From positions 2,052,501 to 2,116,500 of the forward strand of contig NZ_CP087106.1 of assembly GCF_028583545.1 (NCBI RefSeq): 64,000 bases of DNA, written 5' to 3'. The notes beneath the pieces were generated by a model. That model searched no databases. It was not told where the DNA came from and worked only from the letters and a program-made list of their open reading frames with translations. Of this stretch, positions 26,847 to 35,255 are shown piece after piece (the first letter of the stretch is position 1; each line of letters opens with the position of its first letter). A program made the position numbers and the translations under genes. Source of the stretch: Methylobacterium sp. NMS14P. Its GTDB lineage: Bacteria > Pseudomonadota > Alphaproteobacteria > Rhizobiales > Beijerinckiaceae.

Positions 26847-27443
26847 CTACGCGCTGACGCTGTAGTGGATCGGCTTGAAGCTGCCGTTGTTGGATTGCAG
26901 GGCCGAGCAGGCGGTGAGCCCGATGATCAGGTCGGTCTCGGCCACGAACACGATCCGGTCCCCCGCCCGGCTGAGGGGCGGCGCCACGGTGAGCGCCCCG
27001 GTCGCGCCGTCGACCGGCACGTTCATGAAGCAGTTGAACGCCACCGGGATCGCGTCCGGCGCGATGCCGTAGGGGGCGAGCGCCGCCGCGAGGTTGCCGA
27101 AGCAGCCGCGATGCGGGTTCGTGTCGCCGTAGATGATGCGGAACGTGTCGGCCGAGCACGGCGTCAGCAGGAAATCGTGCCGCCCCACCGTGTCCTCGAC
27201 GATCCGCAGCAGGACGTTGGAGCGGTTCGAGTAGAGCGGGTCTCCGGTGGTCAGGTAGATCCGGCTGGCGTAGTCGAGGGTCCGACCCGACGAGATCACC
27301 TCCCCCGTGTCGTGGCGGTTGAAGGCGAGGAGGTCGGCCACCTGCTCCCCGCGCGGGTCGATCACCGTGAGGCGCTGACCCCGGTCGAGGGTGAAGGCGA
27401 CGCCGGAGCGCGGCTCGATCGTCTGCACGTCGGCTTGGCACAT
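26847..27443 (-). CDS. DUF1989 (urea carboxylase-associated / carboxyguanidine deiminase-like) protein
   Basis: The 198-residue protein carries the DUF1989 pattern: GRHDFLLTPCS, GCFGNLAAALAPYG, FNCFMNVPVD, and a final GLTACSA, with the conserved cysteines present. This family includes the urea-amidolyase-associated proteins and the CgdA/CgdB subunits of carboxyguanidine deiminase. The partner urea carboxylase/allophanate hydrolase genes are absent here, so the classical guanidine pathway is not encoded locally. It lies 44 bp downstream of a YcgG/GntA-like gene on the same strand, indicating an operon. The ATG at 27443 is used; an in-frame GTG six codons upstream is possible. Enzymatic activity is inferred from family. 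Confidence 0.85.
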   Translation of the reverse strand: MCQADVQTIEPRSGVAFTLDRGQRLTVIDPRGEQVADLLAFNRHDTGEVISSGRTLDYASRIYLTTGDPLYSNRSNVLLRIVEDTVGRHDFLLTPCSADTFRIIYGDTNPHRGCFGNLAAALAPYGIAPDAIPVAFNCFMNVPVDGATGALTVAPPLSRAGDRIVFVAETDLIIGLTACSALQSNNGSFKPIHYSVSA

Positions 27444-27487
27444 GGTGGGTTGGCTCACTCCGTTCCGAGGCCCGCGATCCGACCGGC

Positions 27488-28240
27488 TCAGGCGCCGCTG
27501 CCCGGCAGGCCACGGTCGAAGGGCAGGACCGGCGGGTGCCAGTCCTGCGCCTCCGGGGCCGGCGCCGGTCGGCCCTTCATCGGGCAGCGCCAGTCCGCGT
27601 CGACCGCCCGGCCGCTGTACTGGCGCGCCTCCGAGGTCTCGCCGTGGCGCGCCAGCATCGGGTTCACGCTGCCGGCGAGGGCCTCGTCGCGCTCCAGGAT
27701 CGCGGCGCGCAGCTTCTCGTATCGCCCCTCCGCCCGCAACCGCTCGAACTGCGCGTGCAGGTTGAAGACCAGGACGGGCGACGAGAAGCGCCGCGCCGGC
27801 CGGCTCGCCTGCGGGTGCAGCCCGACCACGAAGAACGCCTCGCCGCCGAAACTCAGGGAGAAGTGCGGGTTGTCGGGATCCTCGGCCACGCGGGCATCGT
27901 GGGGCTGGCCGAGCCAGGCATCCTTGTCGGTCAGGGATTGCGCGCGGGCCCAGAGGTTCCGCTCGAACGCTTCCTCCGAGAGATCGCCCGGACCCTCGAA
28001 CACGACCGCGAAACTCTGGAACAGGTCGGGCTGCGCGCGGTACTGCGCCACGAAGGCGAGCAGCGCCGGGTAGATCCGCATGTCGTCCCAGCCCGAGGTG
28101 ATGTCCCGGGCCACCACGATCCGCATCCGCCCGCGCGACAGGGCCGACTTGGCGCCCACGCAGGGGAAAGGCGGGTTCCGGATGAACTCGCGGAAGGCCT
28201 CGGCACGGGGGTGCTCTCGGTCGTCGCGGGGAAGATGCAT
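27488..28240 (-). CDS. YqcI/YcgG (GntA-like) family protein, putative haem-dependent guanidino N-hydroxylase
   Basis: The 250-residue protein has the YqcI/YcgG hallmarks: FPCVGAKSAL near residue 25, a central NPHFSLSFGGEAFFVVGLHPQ near 125 and a C-terminal MLARHGETSEARQYSG near 200. Family members studied include GntA, which N-hydroxylates the guanidine of an arginine-derived intermediate in guanitoxin synthesis, and related arginine hydroxylases. They are haem-dependent, and the conserved His residues here fit that. The downstream DUF1989 gene also belongs to a family with guanidino-active members, so the pair may make or break N-hydroxyguanidine compounds. Specific substrate and direction are inferred, not shown. 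Confidence 0.82.
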   Translation of the reverse strand: MHLPRDDREHPRAEAFREFIRNPPFPCVGAKSALSRGRMRIVVARDITSGWDDMRIYPALLAFVAQYRAQPDLFQSFAVVFEGPGDLSEEAFERNLWARAQSLTDKDAWLGQPHDARVAEDPDNPHFSLSFGGEAFFVVGLHPQASRPARRFSSPVLVFNLHAQFERLRAEGRYEKLRAAILERDEALAGSVNPMLARHGETSEARQYSGRAVDADWRCPMKGRPAPAPEAQDWHPPVLPFDRGLPGSGA

Positions 28241-28549
28241 GCGTGTCCTGCCCGGTCTCTCGCGCGGCCGGCCTCGACGTGAAGGCGGTCGCTGTTCGGG
28301 ACTCCGGCAACACCACCGGGCGCACGCTGTTCCGTCCTGCGACAGGTCGTCCGGGGGATAAGGTGAATCGTGCCGGATGCGGGAAAGTCATGTCCGGCCG
28401 ATCCGCCAATATTCCGTGGATCAGGGCCGCTGGATAAACATAGGTTAAGGCGGGAAAGACTCGCGGCATAGGCGCCGTTCCGGCGCTGTGCTGCCCCGGT
28501 GGCTGCCTCGATGGCTGCCTGGACTGGGCCGATCCGCCGCGCGGGGGAC
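28241..28549. other. Intergenic stretch upstream of the GntA-like gene
   Basis: These 309 bp separate the GntA-like gene from the hydrolase gene behind it. The segment around 28400-28460 is less GC-rich than its surroundings and probably holds the promoter for the two-gene operon, but I see no convincing -35/-10 pair. Short open frames here have no protein-like features. I looked for paired hairpins with ACGR loops, as in guanidine-sensing riboswitches, and did not find them. Confidence 0.4.
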
Positions 28550-29335
28550 TCAGCCCCGCCCGGCCGTTCGCGCCCGGTGCCGCGTCGCCGCCGCGGCCCC
28601 GAAGGCCTCGAACAGGGTGCGGTTGATCGGGTTGGTCGCCGGATCGTGCTCGGCGTGCCACTGCACGCCCAGCGCGAAGCCCGCCGCGTCGCGGACGCGG
28701 ATCGCCTCGACCGTGCCGTCCTCGGCGACGCCCTCGACCACGATCCGGCCGCCCGGCTCCAGGATGCCCTGGCCGTGCAGGGAGTTCACCCGGATCGTCT
28801 CGCGCTCCAGGAGGCGGGCGAAGGCGCCCCCGGGCGTCAGCCGGACCTCGTGACGGTCCGCGAAGATCAGTTCCAGGTCCGGGTGGATCTCGCCGTTCGC
28901 GAGGCGCGGCATGCGGTGGTTGAGCCGGCCCGGCAGATCGCGGATCTCCGGGTGCAGGCTGCCCCCGAAGGCGACGTTCATCTCCTGGAAGCCGCGGCAG
29001 ATGCCGAACAGCGGCACGCCGCCCGCCACGCAGGCCTCGATCAGCGGCAGCGCCACGGCGTCGCGATCCTCGTCGTAGGGTTCGTGCGCCGCGCAGGGCT
29101 CGGTGTTGAAGCGCGCCGGGTGGACGTTGGCGCGGCCCCCCGTGAGCAGGACGCCGTCCACGGTGTCGAGGAGGTCGCCGAGGTCGGTGATCGCCGGGAC
29201 GGCGGCGAACATCAGCGGCAGGGCGCCGGCCACCGCGGCGACCGCCCGCATGTTGTTCTCGCCGACGATCTGTGCCGGGAAGCGGCTGTCGATCAGGCGC
29301 GCGTTGCCGATGACGCCGATCACGGGTCTCGCCAT
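28550..29335 (-). CDS. Class-I glutamine amidotransferase-like gamma-glutamyl hydrolase (peptidase C26, PuuD-like)
   Basis: The 261-residue protein shows the C26 triad context: nucleophile Cys in FGICRGFQEMN near residue 110, His in GVQWHAEHDP near 228 with the following Glu. The N-terminal RPVIGVIGN and GVLLTGGRANVHP segments match gamma-glutamyl-GABA hydrolases and related enzymes. Such enzymes remove gamma-linked glutamate from amines or amino acids in the cytoplasm. No gamma-glutamylation ligase (puuA-like) is present nearby. It is in the same direction as the GntA-like pair, 309 bp upstream, and just downstream of bchO. Whether it belongs to either group is unclear. Confidence 0.88.
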   Translation of the reverse strand: MARPVIGVIGNARLIDSRFPAQIVGENNMRAVAAVAGALPLMFAAVPAITDLGDLLDTVDGVLLTGGRANVHPARFNTEPCAAHEPYDEDRDAVALPLIEACVAGGVPLFGICRGFQEMNVAFGGSLHPEIRDLPGRLNHRMPRLANGEIHPDLELIFADRHEVRLTPGGAFARLLERETIRVNSLHGQGILEPGGRIVVEGVAEDGTVEAIRVRDAAGFALGVQWHAEHDPATNPINRTLFEAFGAAAATRHRARTAGRG

Positions 29336-29436
29336 CGTCCCGGCTGCTCCTCGATCCTGCCCTGGCCGCGCGGCGGCTGCCGCGCTCCGCGGCAGGCTCT
29401 ACGACCCACGCAAGGCCGGCGCCAGTCCTGTCCGGC

Positions 29437-30345
29437 TCACGGCGGCGACAGAACGCCCGCGTCCGAAGCCTCGGCGCGGAGCACCTCGGCCACGCGCTCC
29501 GGCGCCTCCTCGTGGGCGAGGTGGCCCAGCCCGCGGATCAGGCGGACGCGGGCGTCGGGCAGGCGGTCCCGCAGGCCGAAGGCGGTGTCCGGCAGGATCG
29601 CCTTGTCGTCGCCGCCGACGATCAGCAGGGTCCGGGTCGCGAGGCCGGGCAGCGCCCGGTGCAGCCCGGCGAGATCCCAGTTCGCCATCATGCCCAGCGC
29701 CCCGCGGACATGGCCGGCCCGGGCGAAGAGCCGCCGGTAGAGGTCGACCCCCTCCGGGTCGAGGCGCGAGCCGGTCCCCTCGATCAGCCGCTTGGCCGCG
29801 GACCGGTCCGCCGTCCAGGCGAAGATCCGCGGGGTGAACGGGTTGAGGAACAGCAGCCGCGCCATGCTGGGGAACAGCAGGTTCGCCGCCCCCGGCAGCG
29901 GCGCCAGGGCGCCGTTGAAGGCGGCCAGCAGCCGCGGTGCGATGGCGCCGTCGAGGCACATCCGCGCGAGAACGGCGGCGCCGGCCGAGTGGCCCGCCGC
30001 CAGGACCGGCGGCCGGCCGAGCGCCGCCACGAGGCCGGCCACGGCCCGGGCCATGCCGGGCAGGGACAGGTCGGCGTCGCGCAGCGGATCCGTGAAGCCG
30101 TGGCCCGGCAGGTCCGGGGCGATCACGAAGAAGTCGCGCGCGAGGAGCGGCGCCAGCCCGCGCCACGAATGCGTGGCCGCCCCCGTCCCGTGCAGCAGCA
30201 GCAGCGTCGGGGCGTCCGGAGACCCGAATTCCTGGACGTGCCAGCGCAGTCCGGCCGCCTCCACGAAGCGGCTGGCCTCTCGATGGGGCCAGTCCCGGCC
30301 CTCCACGGCCCAGTCCGGCCGGTCCGCGTCGAAACCGGTCAGCAT
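29437..30345 (-). CDS. bchO: BchO, alpha/beta hydrolase associated with magnesium chelatase
   Basis: The 302-residue protein is an alpha/beta hydrolase with the BchO start pattern PDWAVEGRDWPHREASRF and the oxyanion segment LLLHGTGAATHSWR. The nucleophile elbow is AGHSAG near residue 118 (Ser), and the C-terminal His lies in GLGHLAHEEAPE. BchO is encoded with bchI and bchD in most purple bacteria and is thought to assist magnesium insertion into protoporphyrin IX; its precise reaction is not established. It is in the same direction as bchI and bchD but 388 bp downstream of bchD, with a small opposite-strand gene between them. Confidence 0.9.
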   Translation of the reverse strand: MLTGFDADRPDWAVEGRDWPHREASRFVEAAGLRWHVQEFGSPDAPTLLLLHGTGAATHSWRGLAPLLARDFFVIAPDLPGHGFTDPLRDADLSLPGMARAVAGLVAALGRPPVLAAGHSAGAAVLARMCLDGAIAPRLLAAFNGALAPLPGAANLLFPSMARLLFLNPFTPRIFAWTADRSAAKRLIEGTGSRLDPEGVDLYRRLFARAGHVRGALGMMANWDLAGLHRALPGLATRTLLIVGGDDKAILPDTAFGLRDRLPDARVRLIRGLGHLAHEEAPERVAEVLRAEASDAGVLSPP

Positions 30346-30555
30346 GCGCCCGTATCCTGCACTGCGGCATCCCCGGACGATCCGGAGGTGATGGCGGCGC
30401 TATCGTTCATGGCCGGAAGTATTTCGTAATATTGAACAATCCCATGCGGCGGCCGCATGCCACCGGTGAGCGGAGACCGATTGCTGCGCTGCAACAGCGA
30501 CGGCATATCACGGGCGAGCAAGAACAAGACGCGTCCACCAACTCCGGAGAAGGCC

Positions 30556-30702
30556 ATGATCCTCTTCACCTCCTCGACCCAGAACATCGCCGCCCCGGTC
30601 TCCGGCGGCTGGAGCCTCAAGGCCATCGTTCGCGAGATGCTGAACTCCTGGCTCGCCCACCACCAGCGCCTCGCCGACAGCGGCATCGGCGGCGACCTCT
30701 GA
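30556..30702 (+). CDS. Small hypothetical protein (48 aa) between bchO and bchD
   Basis: The ORF has an ATG at 30556 preceded by CGGAGAAGGCC, a good ribosome site, and ends 31 bp before the bchD stop codon on the opposite strand. The predicted peptide has an N-terminal uncharged stretch and an amphipathic C-terminal helix (LKAIVREMLNSWLAHHQRLA) ending SGIGGDL. The layout is slightly reminiscent of DUF1127-type small proteins, but the diagnostic Arg cluster is missing. Codon third positions are strongly GC, as in neighbouring genes. It is antisense to the photosynthesis operon. I regard it as a probable small gene of unknown role. Confidence 0.5.
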   Translation: MILFTSSTQNIAAPVSGGWSLKAIVREMLNSWLAHHQRLADSGIGGDL

Positions 30703-30733
30703 CACCCTGCCCCGGTGGTGACGCGCGCGGCGC

Positions 30734-32389
30734 TCAGAGCGCCGCGCGCACCGCCGCGCTGAGCTGGCCGGCCTCGGCCCGCGGCAGCTTCAGGTAGCGG
30801 GCGCCCATCGCGTCCGCGACTGAACGGGCCTCGTCGCCCCGGGTGCCGGTATCGACCACGAGGGCTGGCAGCCCGGCCGCGCGCAGGGCGCGGGCCGCCT
30901 GCAGGGCCTCCGCGCCCGCCCGGGCACGACCGCCCTCCCCCGACCGCGCGACATTGGCGCGCCCGTCGGTCAGCAGCACGATCGCCGGCCGGCTGCCGCC
31001 GCGGCGCACGCCCAGCGCCACCGCCACCGCGGCGTCGATCCCCGCCGCGAGCGGCGTCCCGCCCCCGCCCGGCAGTCCCGACAGCCCGCGCTTGGCCCGG
31101 GTGAGCGACCGGGTCGGCGGCAGGACCAGGTCCGCGCCGGCGCCGCGGAACGCCACCAGTGCCACCCGGTCCCGGCGGACATATGCCTCGGCCAGCAGCA
31201 GCTCGACCGCGCCCTTGGCCTCCGCCAGCCGCTCCAGGGCGGCCGAGCCCGAGGCGTCCACGCAGAACACCGTGGTGGTCTCGGTCCGCTGCTTGAGGAT
31301 CCGGATCCGCAGGTCGTCCCGCCGCACCACGATGCGGCGCGTCTCCTCCGCGCCGCGCCGCAGGGCCTGCCAGGGCGCCGCCGTCCGCAGGGTGGCGAGC
31401 AGGTCGAGCCGCCCCCGCCGCGGGTCGCCCCGCCGGCTGCCGACAGGGCGCCCGGTGCGGGCCGAGGCGGCCTGCCCGACCCGGCCGGCCTTCGCGGCCG
31501 GGAGACGCTGCGCGCCCGCCAGCAGCTGGTCGAGGAGGTTCGGCGGGATCGCGGCGCGCACCGCCTCCAGCACGACGTCGTCGGGCGCCTCCGCGGCGGC
31601 CGGGTCCGACGCCTCCGCGTCGTTCGGCTCGGGCGGCTCCGCCGGCGGCGGCTCCGCGGTCTCGGGTGCGGGCTGCTCCGGTGCGGGCAGGCGCGCGGCG
31701 CGCGGCGCCAGGACGAGGCGCCCGGCCGCCACGATCGCCGCCTGGCCGACCGGCCCGTCTCCCGCGAGGGCGCGCGCCACCCGCGCCGCCAGGATCGGGC
31801 CGCGCAGCGACGCGATCCCGAAGGCCTCGGCCAGGGCGCAGAGGCTGCCGACCGGGTCGGGCTCCGGCGCGCCCGGGGCGGGTTCCGGCGCGGCCGCCGC
31901 GGCCTCCGCGAGGCCGAGCCCGCTCAGGTCGACCCGGAAGGCGAGGCGATCGGCCAGCGCCTCGGCGACGGCCTCGTCCGCCACGCCCTCGTCGAGCAGG
32001 ATCAGGCCGAAGCGGGCGCTCCGCTCCGAGGCCGTGCCGGTGTCGAGGGCGGCGGCGATGCGGGACGCGGTGCCGGGCGCGAGGCGCTCGGCCATGGGCA
32101 CGACGACGATCCCGCCATCGGCCTCCGCGAGCAGGCCGGCCCGCGCGACGGGTCGGCCCGCCGCCAGGGTCGCGGCGAGGTCGAGGCCGCCGAGCAGGCC
32201 GTCGTCGCCGATGCCGGGCGGCAGGCGCCGCCAGGGCGTTCCCGGGGGCAGCGCCGCCCGCAGGATGTCGAGCCAGCGCTCGCGCACCGGCCCGGCGGGG
32301 GCCCGTAGCACCGCGCCGCCGAACCCGTGCGGGTCGCTGGCGAGAAGCCGGGCGGCGAGGCGGGCATCGGCCCAGGGGCCGGCCGTCAT
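30734..32389 (-). CDS. bchD: Magnesium chelatase subunit D
   Basis: The 551-residue subunit has an N-terminal degenerate AAA+ domain (LASDPHGFGGAVLRAPAGP, no P-loop lysine), a Pro/Glu/Ala-rich linker near residues 235-290, and a C-terminal von Willebrand A-type domain. The MIDAS motif is DASGSAA near residue 385, with a later LLTDGRANVA. BchD forms a complex with BchI hexamers that drives BchH to insert magnesium into protoporphyrin IX. The ATG at 32389 is chosen by fit to homologous starts; an ATG 12 codons upstream is an alternative, and neither has a strong ribosome site. The 351-bp gap to bchI is filled mostly by repeat elements. Confidence 0.93.
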   Translation of the reverse strand: MTAGPWADARLAARLLASDPHGFGGAVLRAPAGPVRERWLDILRAALPPGTPWRRLPPGIGDDGLLGGLDLAATLAAGRPVARAGLLAEADGGIVVVPMAERLAPGTASRIAAALDTGTASERSARFGLILLDEGVADEAVAEALADRLAFRVDLSGLGLAEAAAAAPEPAPGAPEPDPVGSLCALAEAFGIASLRGPILAARVARALAGDGPVGQAAIVAAGRLVLAPRAARLPAPEQPAPETAEPPPAEPPEPNDAEASDPAAAEAPDDVVLEAVRAAIPPNLLDQLLAGAQRLPAAKAGRVGQAASARTGRPVGSRRGDPRRGRLDLLATLRTAAPWQALRRGAEETRRIVVRRDDLRIRILKQRTETTTVFCVDASGSAALERLAEAKGAVELLLAEAYVRRDRVALVAFRGAGADLVLPPTRSLTRAKRGLSGLPGGGGTPLAAGIDAAVAVALGVRRGGSRPAIVLLTDGRANVARSGEGGRARAGAEALQAARALRAAGLPALVVDTGTRGDEARSVADAMGARYLKLPRAEAGQLSAAVRAAL

Positions 32390-32447
32390 CCCATCCGCTT
32401 CGGGCGAGCCTGGAGGGTCACGCATCGGGTTGAGCACGGCGCAGGAG

Positions 32448-32672
32448 CCCTCTCCCGACCGGGCTGCGGAGGCCGCACGCGTCGATCGAACCGCAACGCA
32501 GCCGAAGGGGCGCCACAAGCTCCCTCTCCCGTGCGGGAGAGGGTTGGGGTGAGGGACGAGATGGTTCAGGATCGAGCGCGCCGCCGACGCGCGACCAGGG
32601 CGCGCCTCCTCCGAAGAAACCCGATCTCTCACCATGACTCGCTCTCGCCCGGGAGAGGGGACCCGCGCTCCG
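32448..32672 (-). repeat. Dispersed palindromic repeat element, copy D (full, inverted) plus adjacent half copy
   Basis: The main copy (about 32510-32672) has a perfect-arm palindrome at 32522-32543 (core CTCTCCCGTGCGGGAGAG), then TTGGGGTGAGGGACGAGA, a variable core, and an end GGGAGAGGGGACCCGCGCTC in which the second palindrome is degraded. A separate degenerate half (CCCTCTCCCGACCGGG, 32448-32463) lies before it. Together they occupy most of the 351-bp gap between bchI and bchD. Confidence 0.75.
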
Positions 32673-32740
32673 TTCTGAGCCGCCCCGGCCGGAGCCGCGC
32701 GATGAACGCCCTCGCCCTTGGGGGGCGCGCAGCGATGCAG

Positions 32741-33751
32741 TCACGCGAATACCTCCGCCAGCGCCCGCTCCACCCGGGCGGTGGATCCGGATTCGTCCAG
32801 CGGGTTGCGCCGCAGCCGGTGGCGCAGGGCGGCCGGGGCGATGCGCCGGAGGTGGTCGTCGGTGACCATCGCGGCGCCGTCGAGCGCCGCGAGCGCCCGG
32901 GCGGTGCGCATCAGAGTCAGTTCTCCGCGCAAGCCATCCGTCCCGAGGGCGAGGCAGAGCCGCGCCGCGCGCTCCAGGGCGGTATCCGGCACGGTGACCG
33001 ATGGCAGGCGCTCCCGCGCCAGCAGAATTCTCTTCTGGATCTTGCGCTCGTCACCCGCGCGCGCCGCGACGAAACCCTCCGGGTCGCGCTCGTAGGCGTC
33101 GCGGGCGCGCACCACCGCGATGCGGGTGGGGATGTCCTTCGGGGTCGTGACCTCGCAGGCCAGCCCGAACCGGTCGAGGAGCTGCGGCCGCAGCTCCCCC
33201 TCCTCCGGGTTGCCGGAGCCGACGAGGACGAACCGCGCCGGGTGGCGGAGCGACAGGCCCTCGCGCTCGACCGTGTTGACGCCGGAGGCCGCCACGTCGA
33301 GCAGCAGGTCGACGAGGTGATCCTCGAGCAGGTTGACCTCGTCGATGTAGAGGAAGCCGCGGTTGGCCCGGGCCAGCAGCCCCGGCTCGAAGGCCTTCAC
33401 GCCGGCGCCGAGCGCCCGCTCCAGGTCGAGGGTGCCGACGACCCGATCCTCGGTGGCGCCGAGGGGCAGGTCCACCACCGGCACCGGCTTCTTGTGACTC
33501 TTGCGCGGGCCGCCCGCCGCGCAGTGCGGACAGGATTCCGCCGGGCTGTCCGGATCGCAATTGTACGGGCAGCCGACCACCGCCCGCATCGGCGGCAGCA
33601 GGGCGGCCAGCGCCCGGATCGCCGTGGACTTGCCGGTGCCGCGGTCGCCGAAGACCAGCACGCCGCCGACCGCCGGGTCCACCGCCGCGATCAGCAGCGC
33701 CTGGCGCATCTCGTCCTGGCCGACGATGGCCGAGAAGGGGAAGGTGGGCAC
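32741..33751 (-). CDS. bchI: Magnesium chelatase ATPase subunit I
   Basis: The 336-residue AAA+ protein has Walker A GDRGTGKST at residues 35-43, Walker B FLYIDEVNLLEDH near 200, and GSGNPEEGELRPQLLDRFG with sensor and arginine-finger residues, all typical of BchI. It forms the ATP-driven motor of the magnesium chelatase with BchD, acting on BchH-bound protoporphyrin IX at the branch to bacteriochlorophyll. The ATG at 33751 gives the normal N-terminus FPFSAIVGQ. Upstream lies hemA, separated by a 174-bp gap holding a long hairpin, so bchI may have its own promoter there or be reached by read-through. Confidence 0.96.
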   Translation of the reverse strand: MPTFPFSAIVGQDEMRQALLIAAVDPAVGGVLVFGDRGTGKSTAIRALAALLPPMRAVVGCPYNCDPDSPAESCPHCAAGGPRKSHKKPVPVVDLPLGATEDRVVGTLDLERALGAGVKAFEPGLLARANRGFLYIDEVNLLEDHLVDLLLDVAASGVNTVEREGLSLRHPARFVLVGSGNPEEGELRPQLLDRFGLACEVTTPKDIPTRIAVVRARDAYERDPEGFVAARAGDERKIQKRILLARERLPSVTVPDTALERAARLCLALGTDGLRGELTLMRTARALAALDGAAMVTDDHLRRIAPAALRHRLRRNPLDESGSTARVERALAEVFA

Positions 33752-33787
33752 GCGATGACTCGATGCTGCGGGGGCATTCGACCCACC

Positions 33788-33903
33788 CCCTCATCCTGAG
33801 GTGCCGCGGCGCGGCGAAGACCTCGAAGGAGGCTTCGAGGAAACGCGCGGCTGGCTGGAGCCCTCCTTCGAGGCCCGCTGGCGCGGGTACCTCAGGATGA
33901 GGG
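33788..33903. repeat. Long inverted repeat (about 42-45 bp arms) between hemA and bchI
   Basis: The outer ends are CCCTCATCCTGAGGT and its exact complement ACCTCAGGATGAGGG. Internally CCTCGAAGGAGG and CCTCCTTCGAGG pair again, leaving a short unpaired middle and a mismatched stretch. The whole could fold into one long hairpin. CCTCATCCTGAGG-type intergenic repeats are known in related bacteria. It occupies most of the gap and could act as a terminator or mRNA-stability element between hemA and bchI. Confidence 0.8.
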
Positions 33904-33925
33904 TGTGATGCGGAGAAGGGAAGCC

Positions 33926-35143
33926 CTACTCCGCCGCCTTCTGCCGCAGCCCGATCCGCCCCCAGATCGTGGTGAGCGCCTGGACCAGACGCGCGATGTC
34001 GGCATCCGTGTGCAGCGGCGACGGCGTGATCCGCAGGCGCTCGGTGCCGCGCGCGACCGTCGGGTAGTTGATCGGCTGCACGTAGATGCCGAACTCGTCG
34101 AGCAGGGTGTCGGAGATCCCCTTGCAGAGCACGGGGTCGCAGACCATCACCGGCACGATGTGGCTGTCGTTCGGCATGGTCGGGATGTCGGCGGCCTCCA
34201 GGGCCTGCCGGACCTTCGCCACGCGCTCCTGATGCCGGGCGCGCTCGGTGCCGCTCTCCTTGAGGTGGCGGATGCTCGCCGCCGCGCCCGCCGCCACGGC
34301 CGGAGGCAGCGAGGTCGTGAAGATGAAGCCCGACGCGAAGCTGCGCACGAAGTCGCAGAGCTTCTCGGACGCCGTGATGTAGCCGCCGTGCACCGCGAAG
34401 GCCTTGCCGAGCGTGCCCTCGATCACGTCGAGCCGGTGGGCCACGCCGTCCCGCTCCGAGATGCCGCCGCCGCGCGCGCCGTAGAGGCCGACCGCGTGGA
34501 CCTCGTCCAGGTAGGTGAGCGCCCCGTGGGCCTCGGCCACGTCGCAGATCTCGGCGATCGGCGCGATGTCGCCGTCCATCGAGTAGACCGACTCGAAGGC
34601 CACCAGCTTCGGCCGGGCCGGGTCGACCAGCGCGAGCTTGCGGTTCAGGTCCTCCGGATCGTTGTGGCGGAAGATGTGGCGCTCGGCGCGGGAGAACCGG
34701 ATGCCCTCGATCATCGAGGCGTGGTTCTCGGAATCGGAGAAGACCGCGCAGTTCGGCAGGCGCGACGCCAGGGTGCCGAGCGCCGCCCAGTTCGACACGT
34801 AGCCGGAGGTGAACAGCAGGGCCGCCTCCTTGCCGTGGAGGTCGGCGAGCTCGCGCTCCAGCAGCACGTGGTAGTGGTTCGTGCCCGAGATGTTGCGGGT
34901 GCCGCCGGCGCCGGCGCCGCAGCGGTCGATCGCCTCGTGCATCGCCCCCGTGACGGTCGGGTGCTGGCCCATGCCGAGATAGTCGTTGGAGCACCAGACC
35001 GTCACGGGCCGGGTGCCGGCCGCGTGGTGGTGGGTGGCGTGCGGGAAGTTGCCCGCGTGGCGCTCGAGGTCGGTGAAGACCCGGTAGCGGCCCTCCCGGT
35101 GGAGCCCGGCGATCTCGCCTTCGAAGAAGGTCTCGTAATCCAT
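33926..35143 (-). CDS. hemA: 5-aminolevulinate synthase
   Basis: The 405-residue PLP enzyme condenses glycine and succinyl-CoA to 5-aminolevulinate, the first committed step of haem and bacteriochlorophyll synthesis in alphaproteobacteria. The PLP lysine is Lys247 in [23 protein letters not shown] supplies the cofactor Asp, and CSNDYLGMG the substrate loop. The ATG at 35143 follows GGGGAGAGG at ideal spacing; the upstream extension is discarded. It lies in the photosynthesis cluster, 112 bp downstream of puhE, so it may be co-transcribed and matched to pigment demand. A second ALAS gene elsewhere is possible. Confidence 0.96.
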   Translation of the reverse strand: MDYETFFEGEIAGLHREGRYRVFTDLERHAGNFPHATHHHAAGTRPVTVWCSNDYLGMGQHPTVTGAMHEAIDRCGAGAGGTRNISGTNHYHVLLERELADLHGKEAALLFTSGYVSNWAALGTLASRLPNCAVFSDSENHASMIEGIRFSRAERHIFRHNDPEDLNRKLALVDPARPKLVAFESVYSMDGDIAPIAEICDVAEAHGALTYLDEVHAVGLYGARGGGISERDGVAHRLDVIEGTLGKAFAVHGGYITASEKLCDFVRSFASGFIFTTSLPPAVAAGAAASIRHLKESGTERARHQERVAKVRQALEAADIPTMPNDSHIVPVMVCDPVLCKGISDTLLDEFGIYVQPINYPTVARGTERLRITPSPLHTDADIARLVQALTTIWGRIGLRQKAAE

Positions 35144-35255
35144 GTCGCCTCTCCCCGAACAAATCCTGCGGGTTGATCCCGCCTGTGACACCGGACTTCG
35201 CACAAGACCAGTTCCAGATTGGTGGACGTGCGTCGCCCCGCGATGATCCCTCGGC

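Noticed and set aside
28241..28549. Guanidine riboswitch upstream of the GntA-like gene
   Set aside because: No pair of hairpins with ACGR loops or other recognisable guanidine aptamer core could be seen by eye on the minus strand.
35180..35205. PpsR box upstream of hemA (TGTGACACCGG...CACA)
   Set aside because: TGT and ACA halves are present but spaced by 15 rather than 12 bases.
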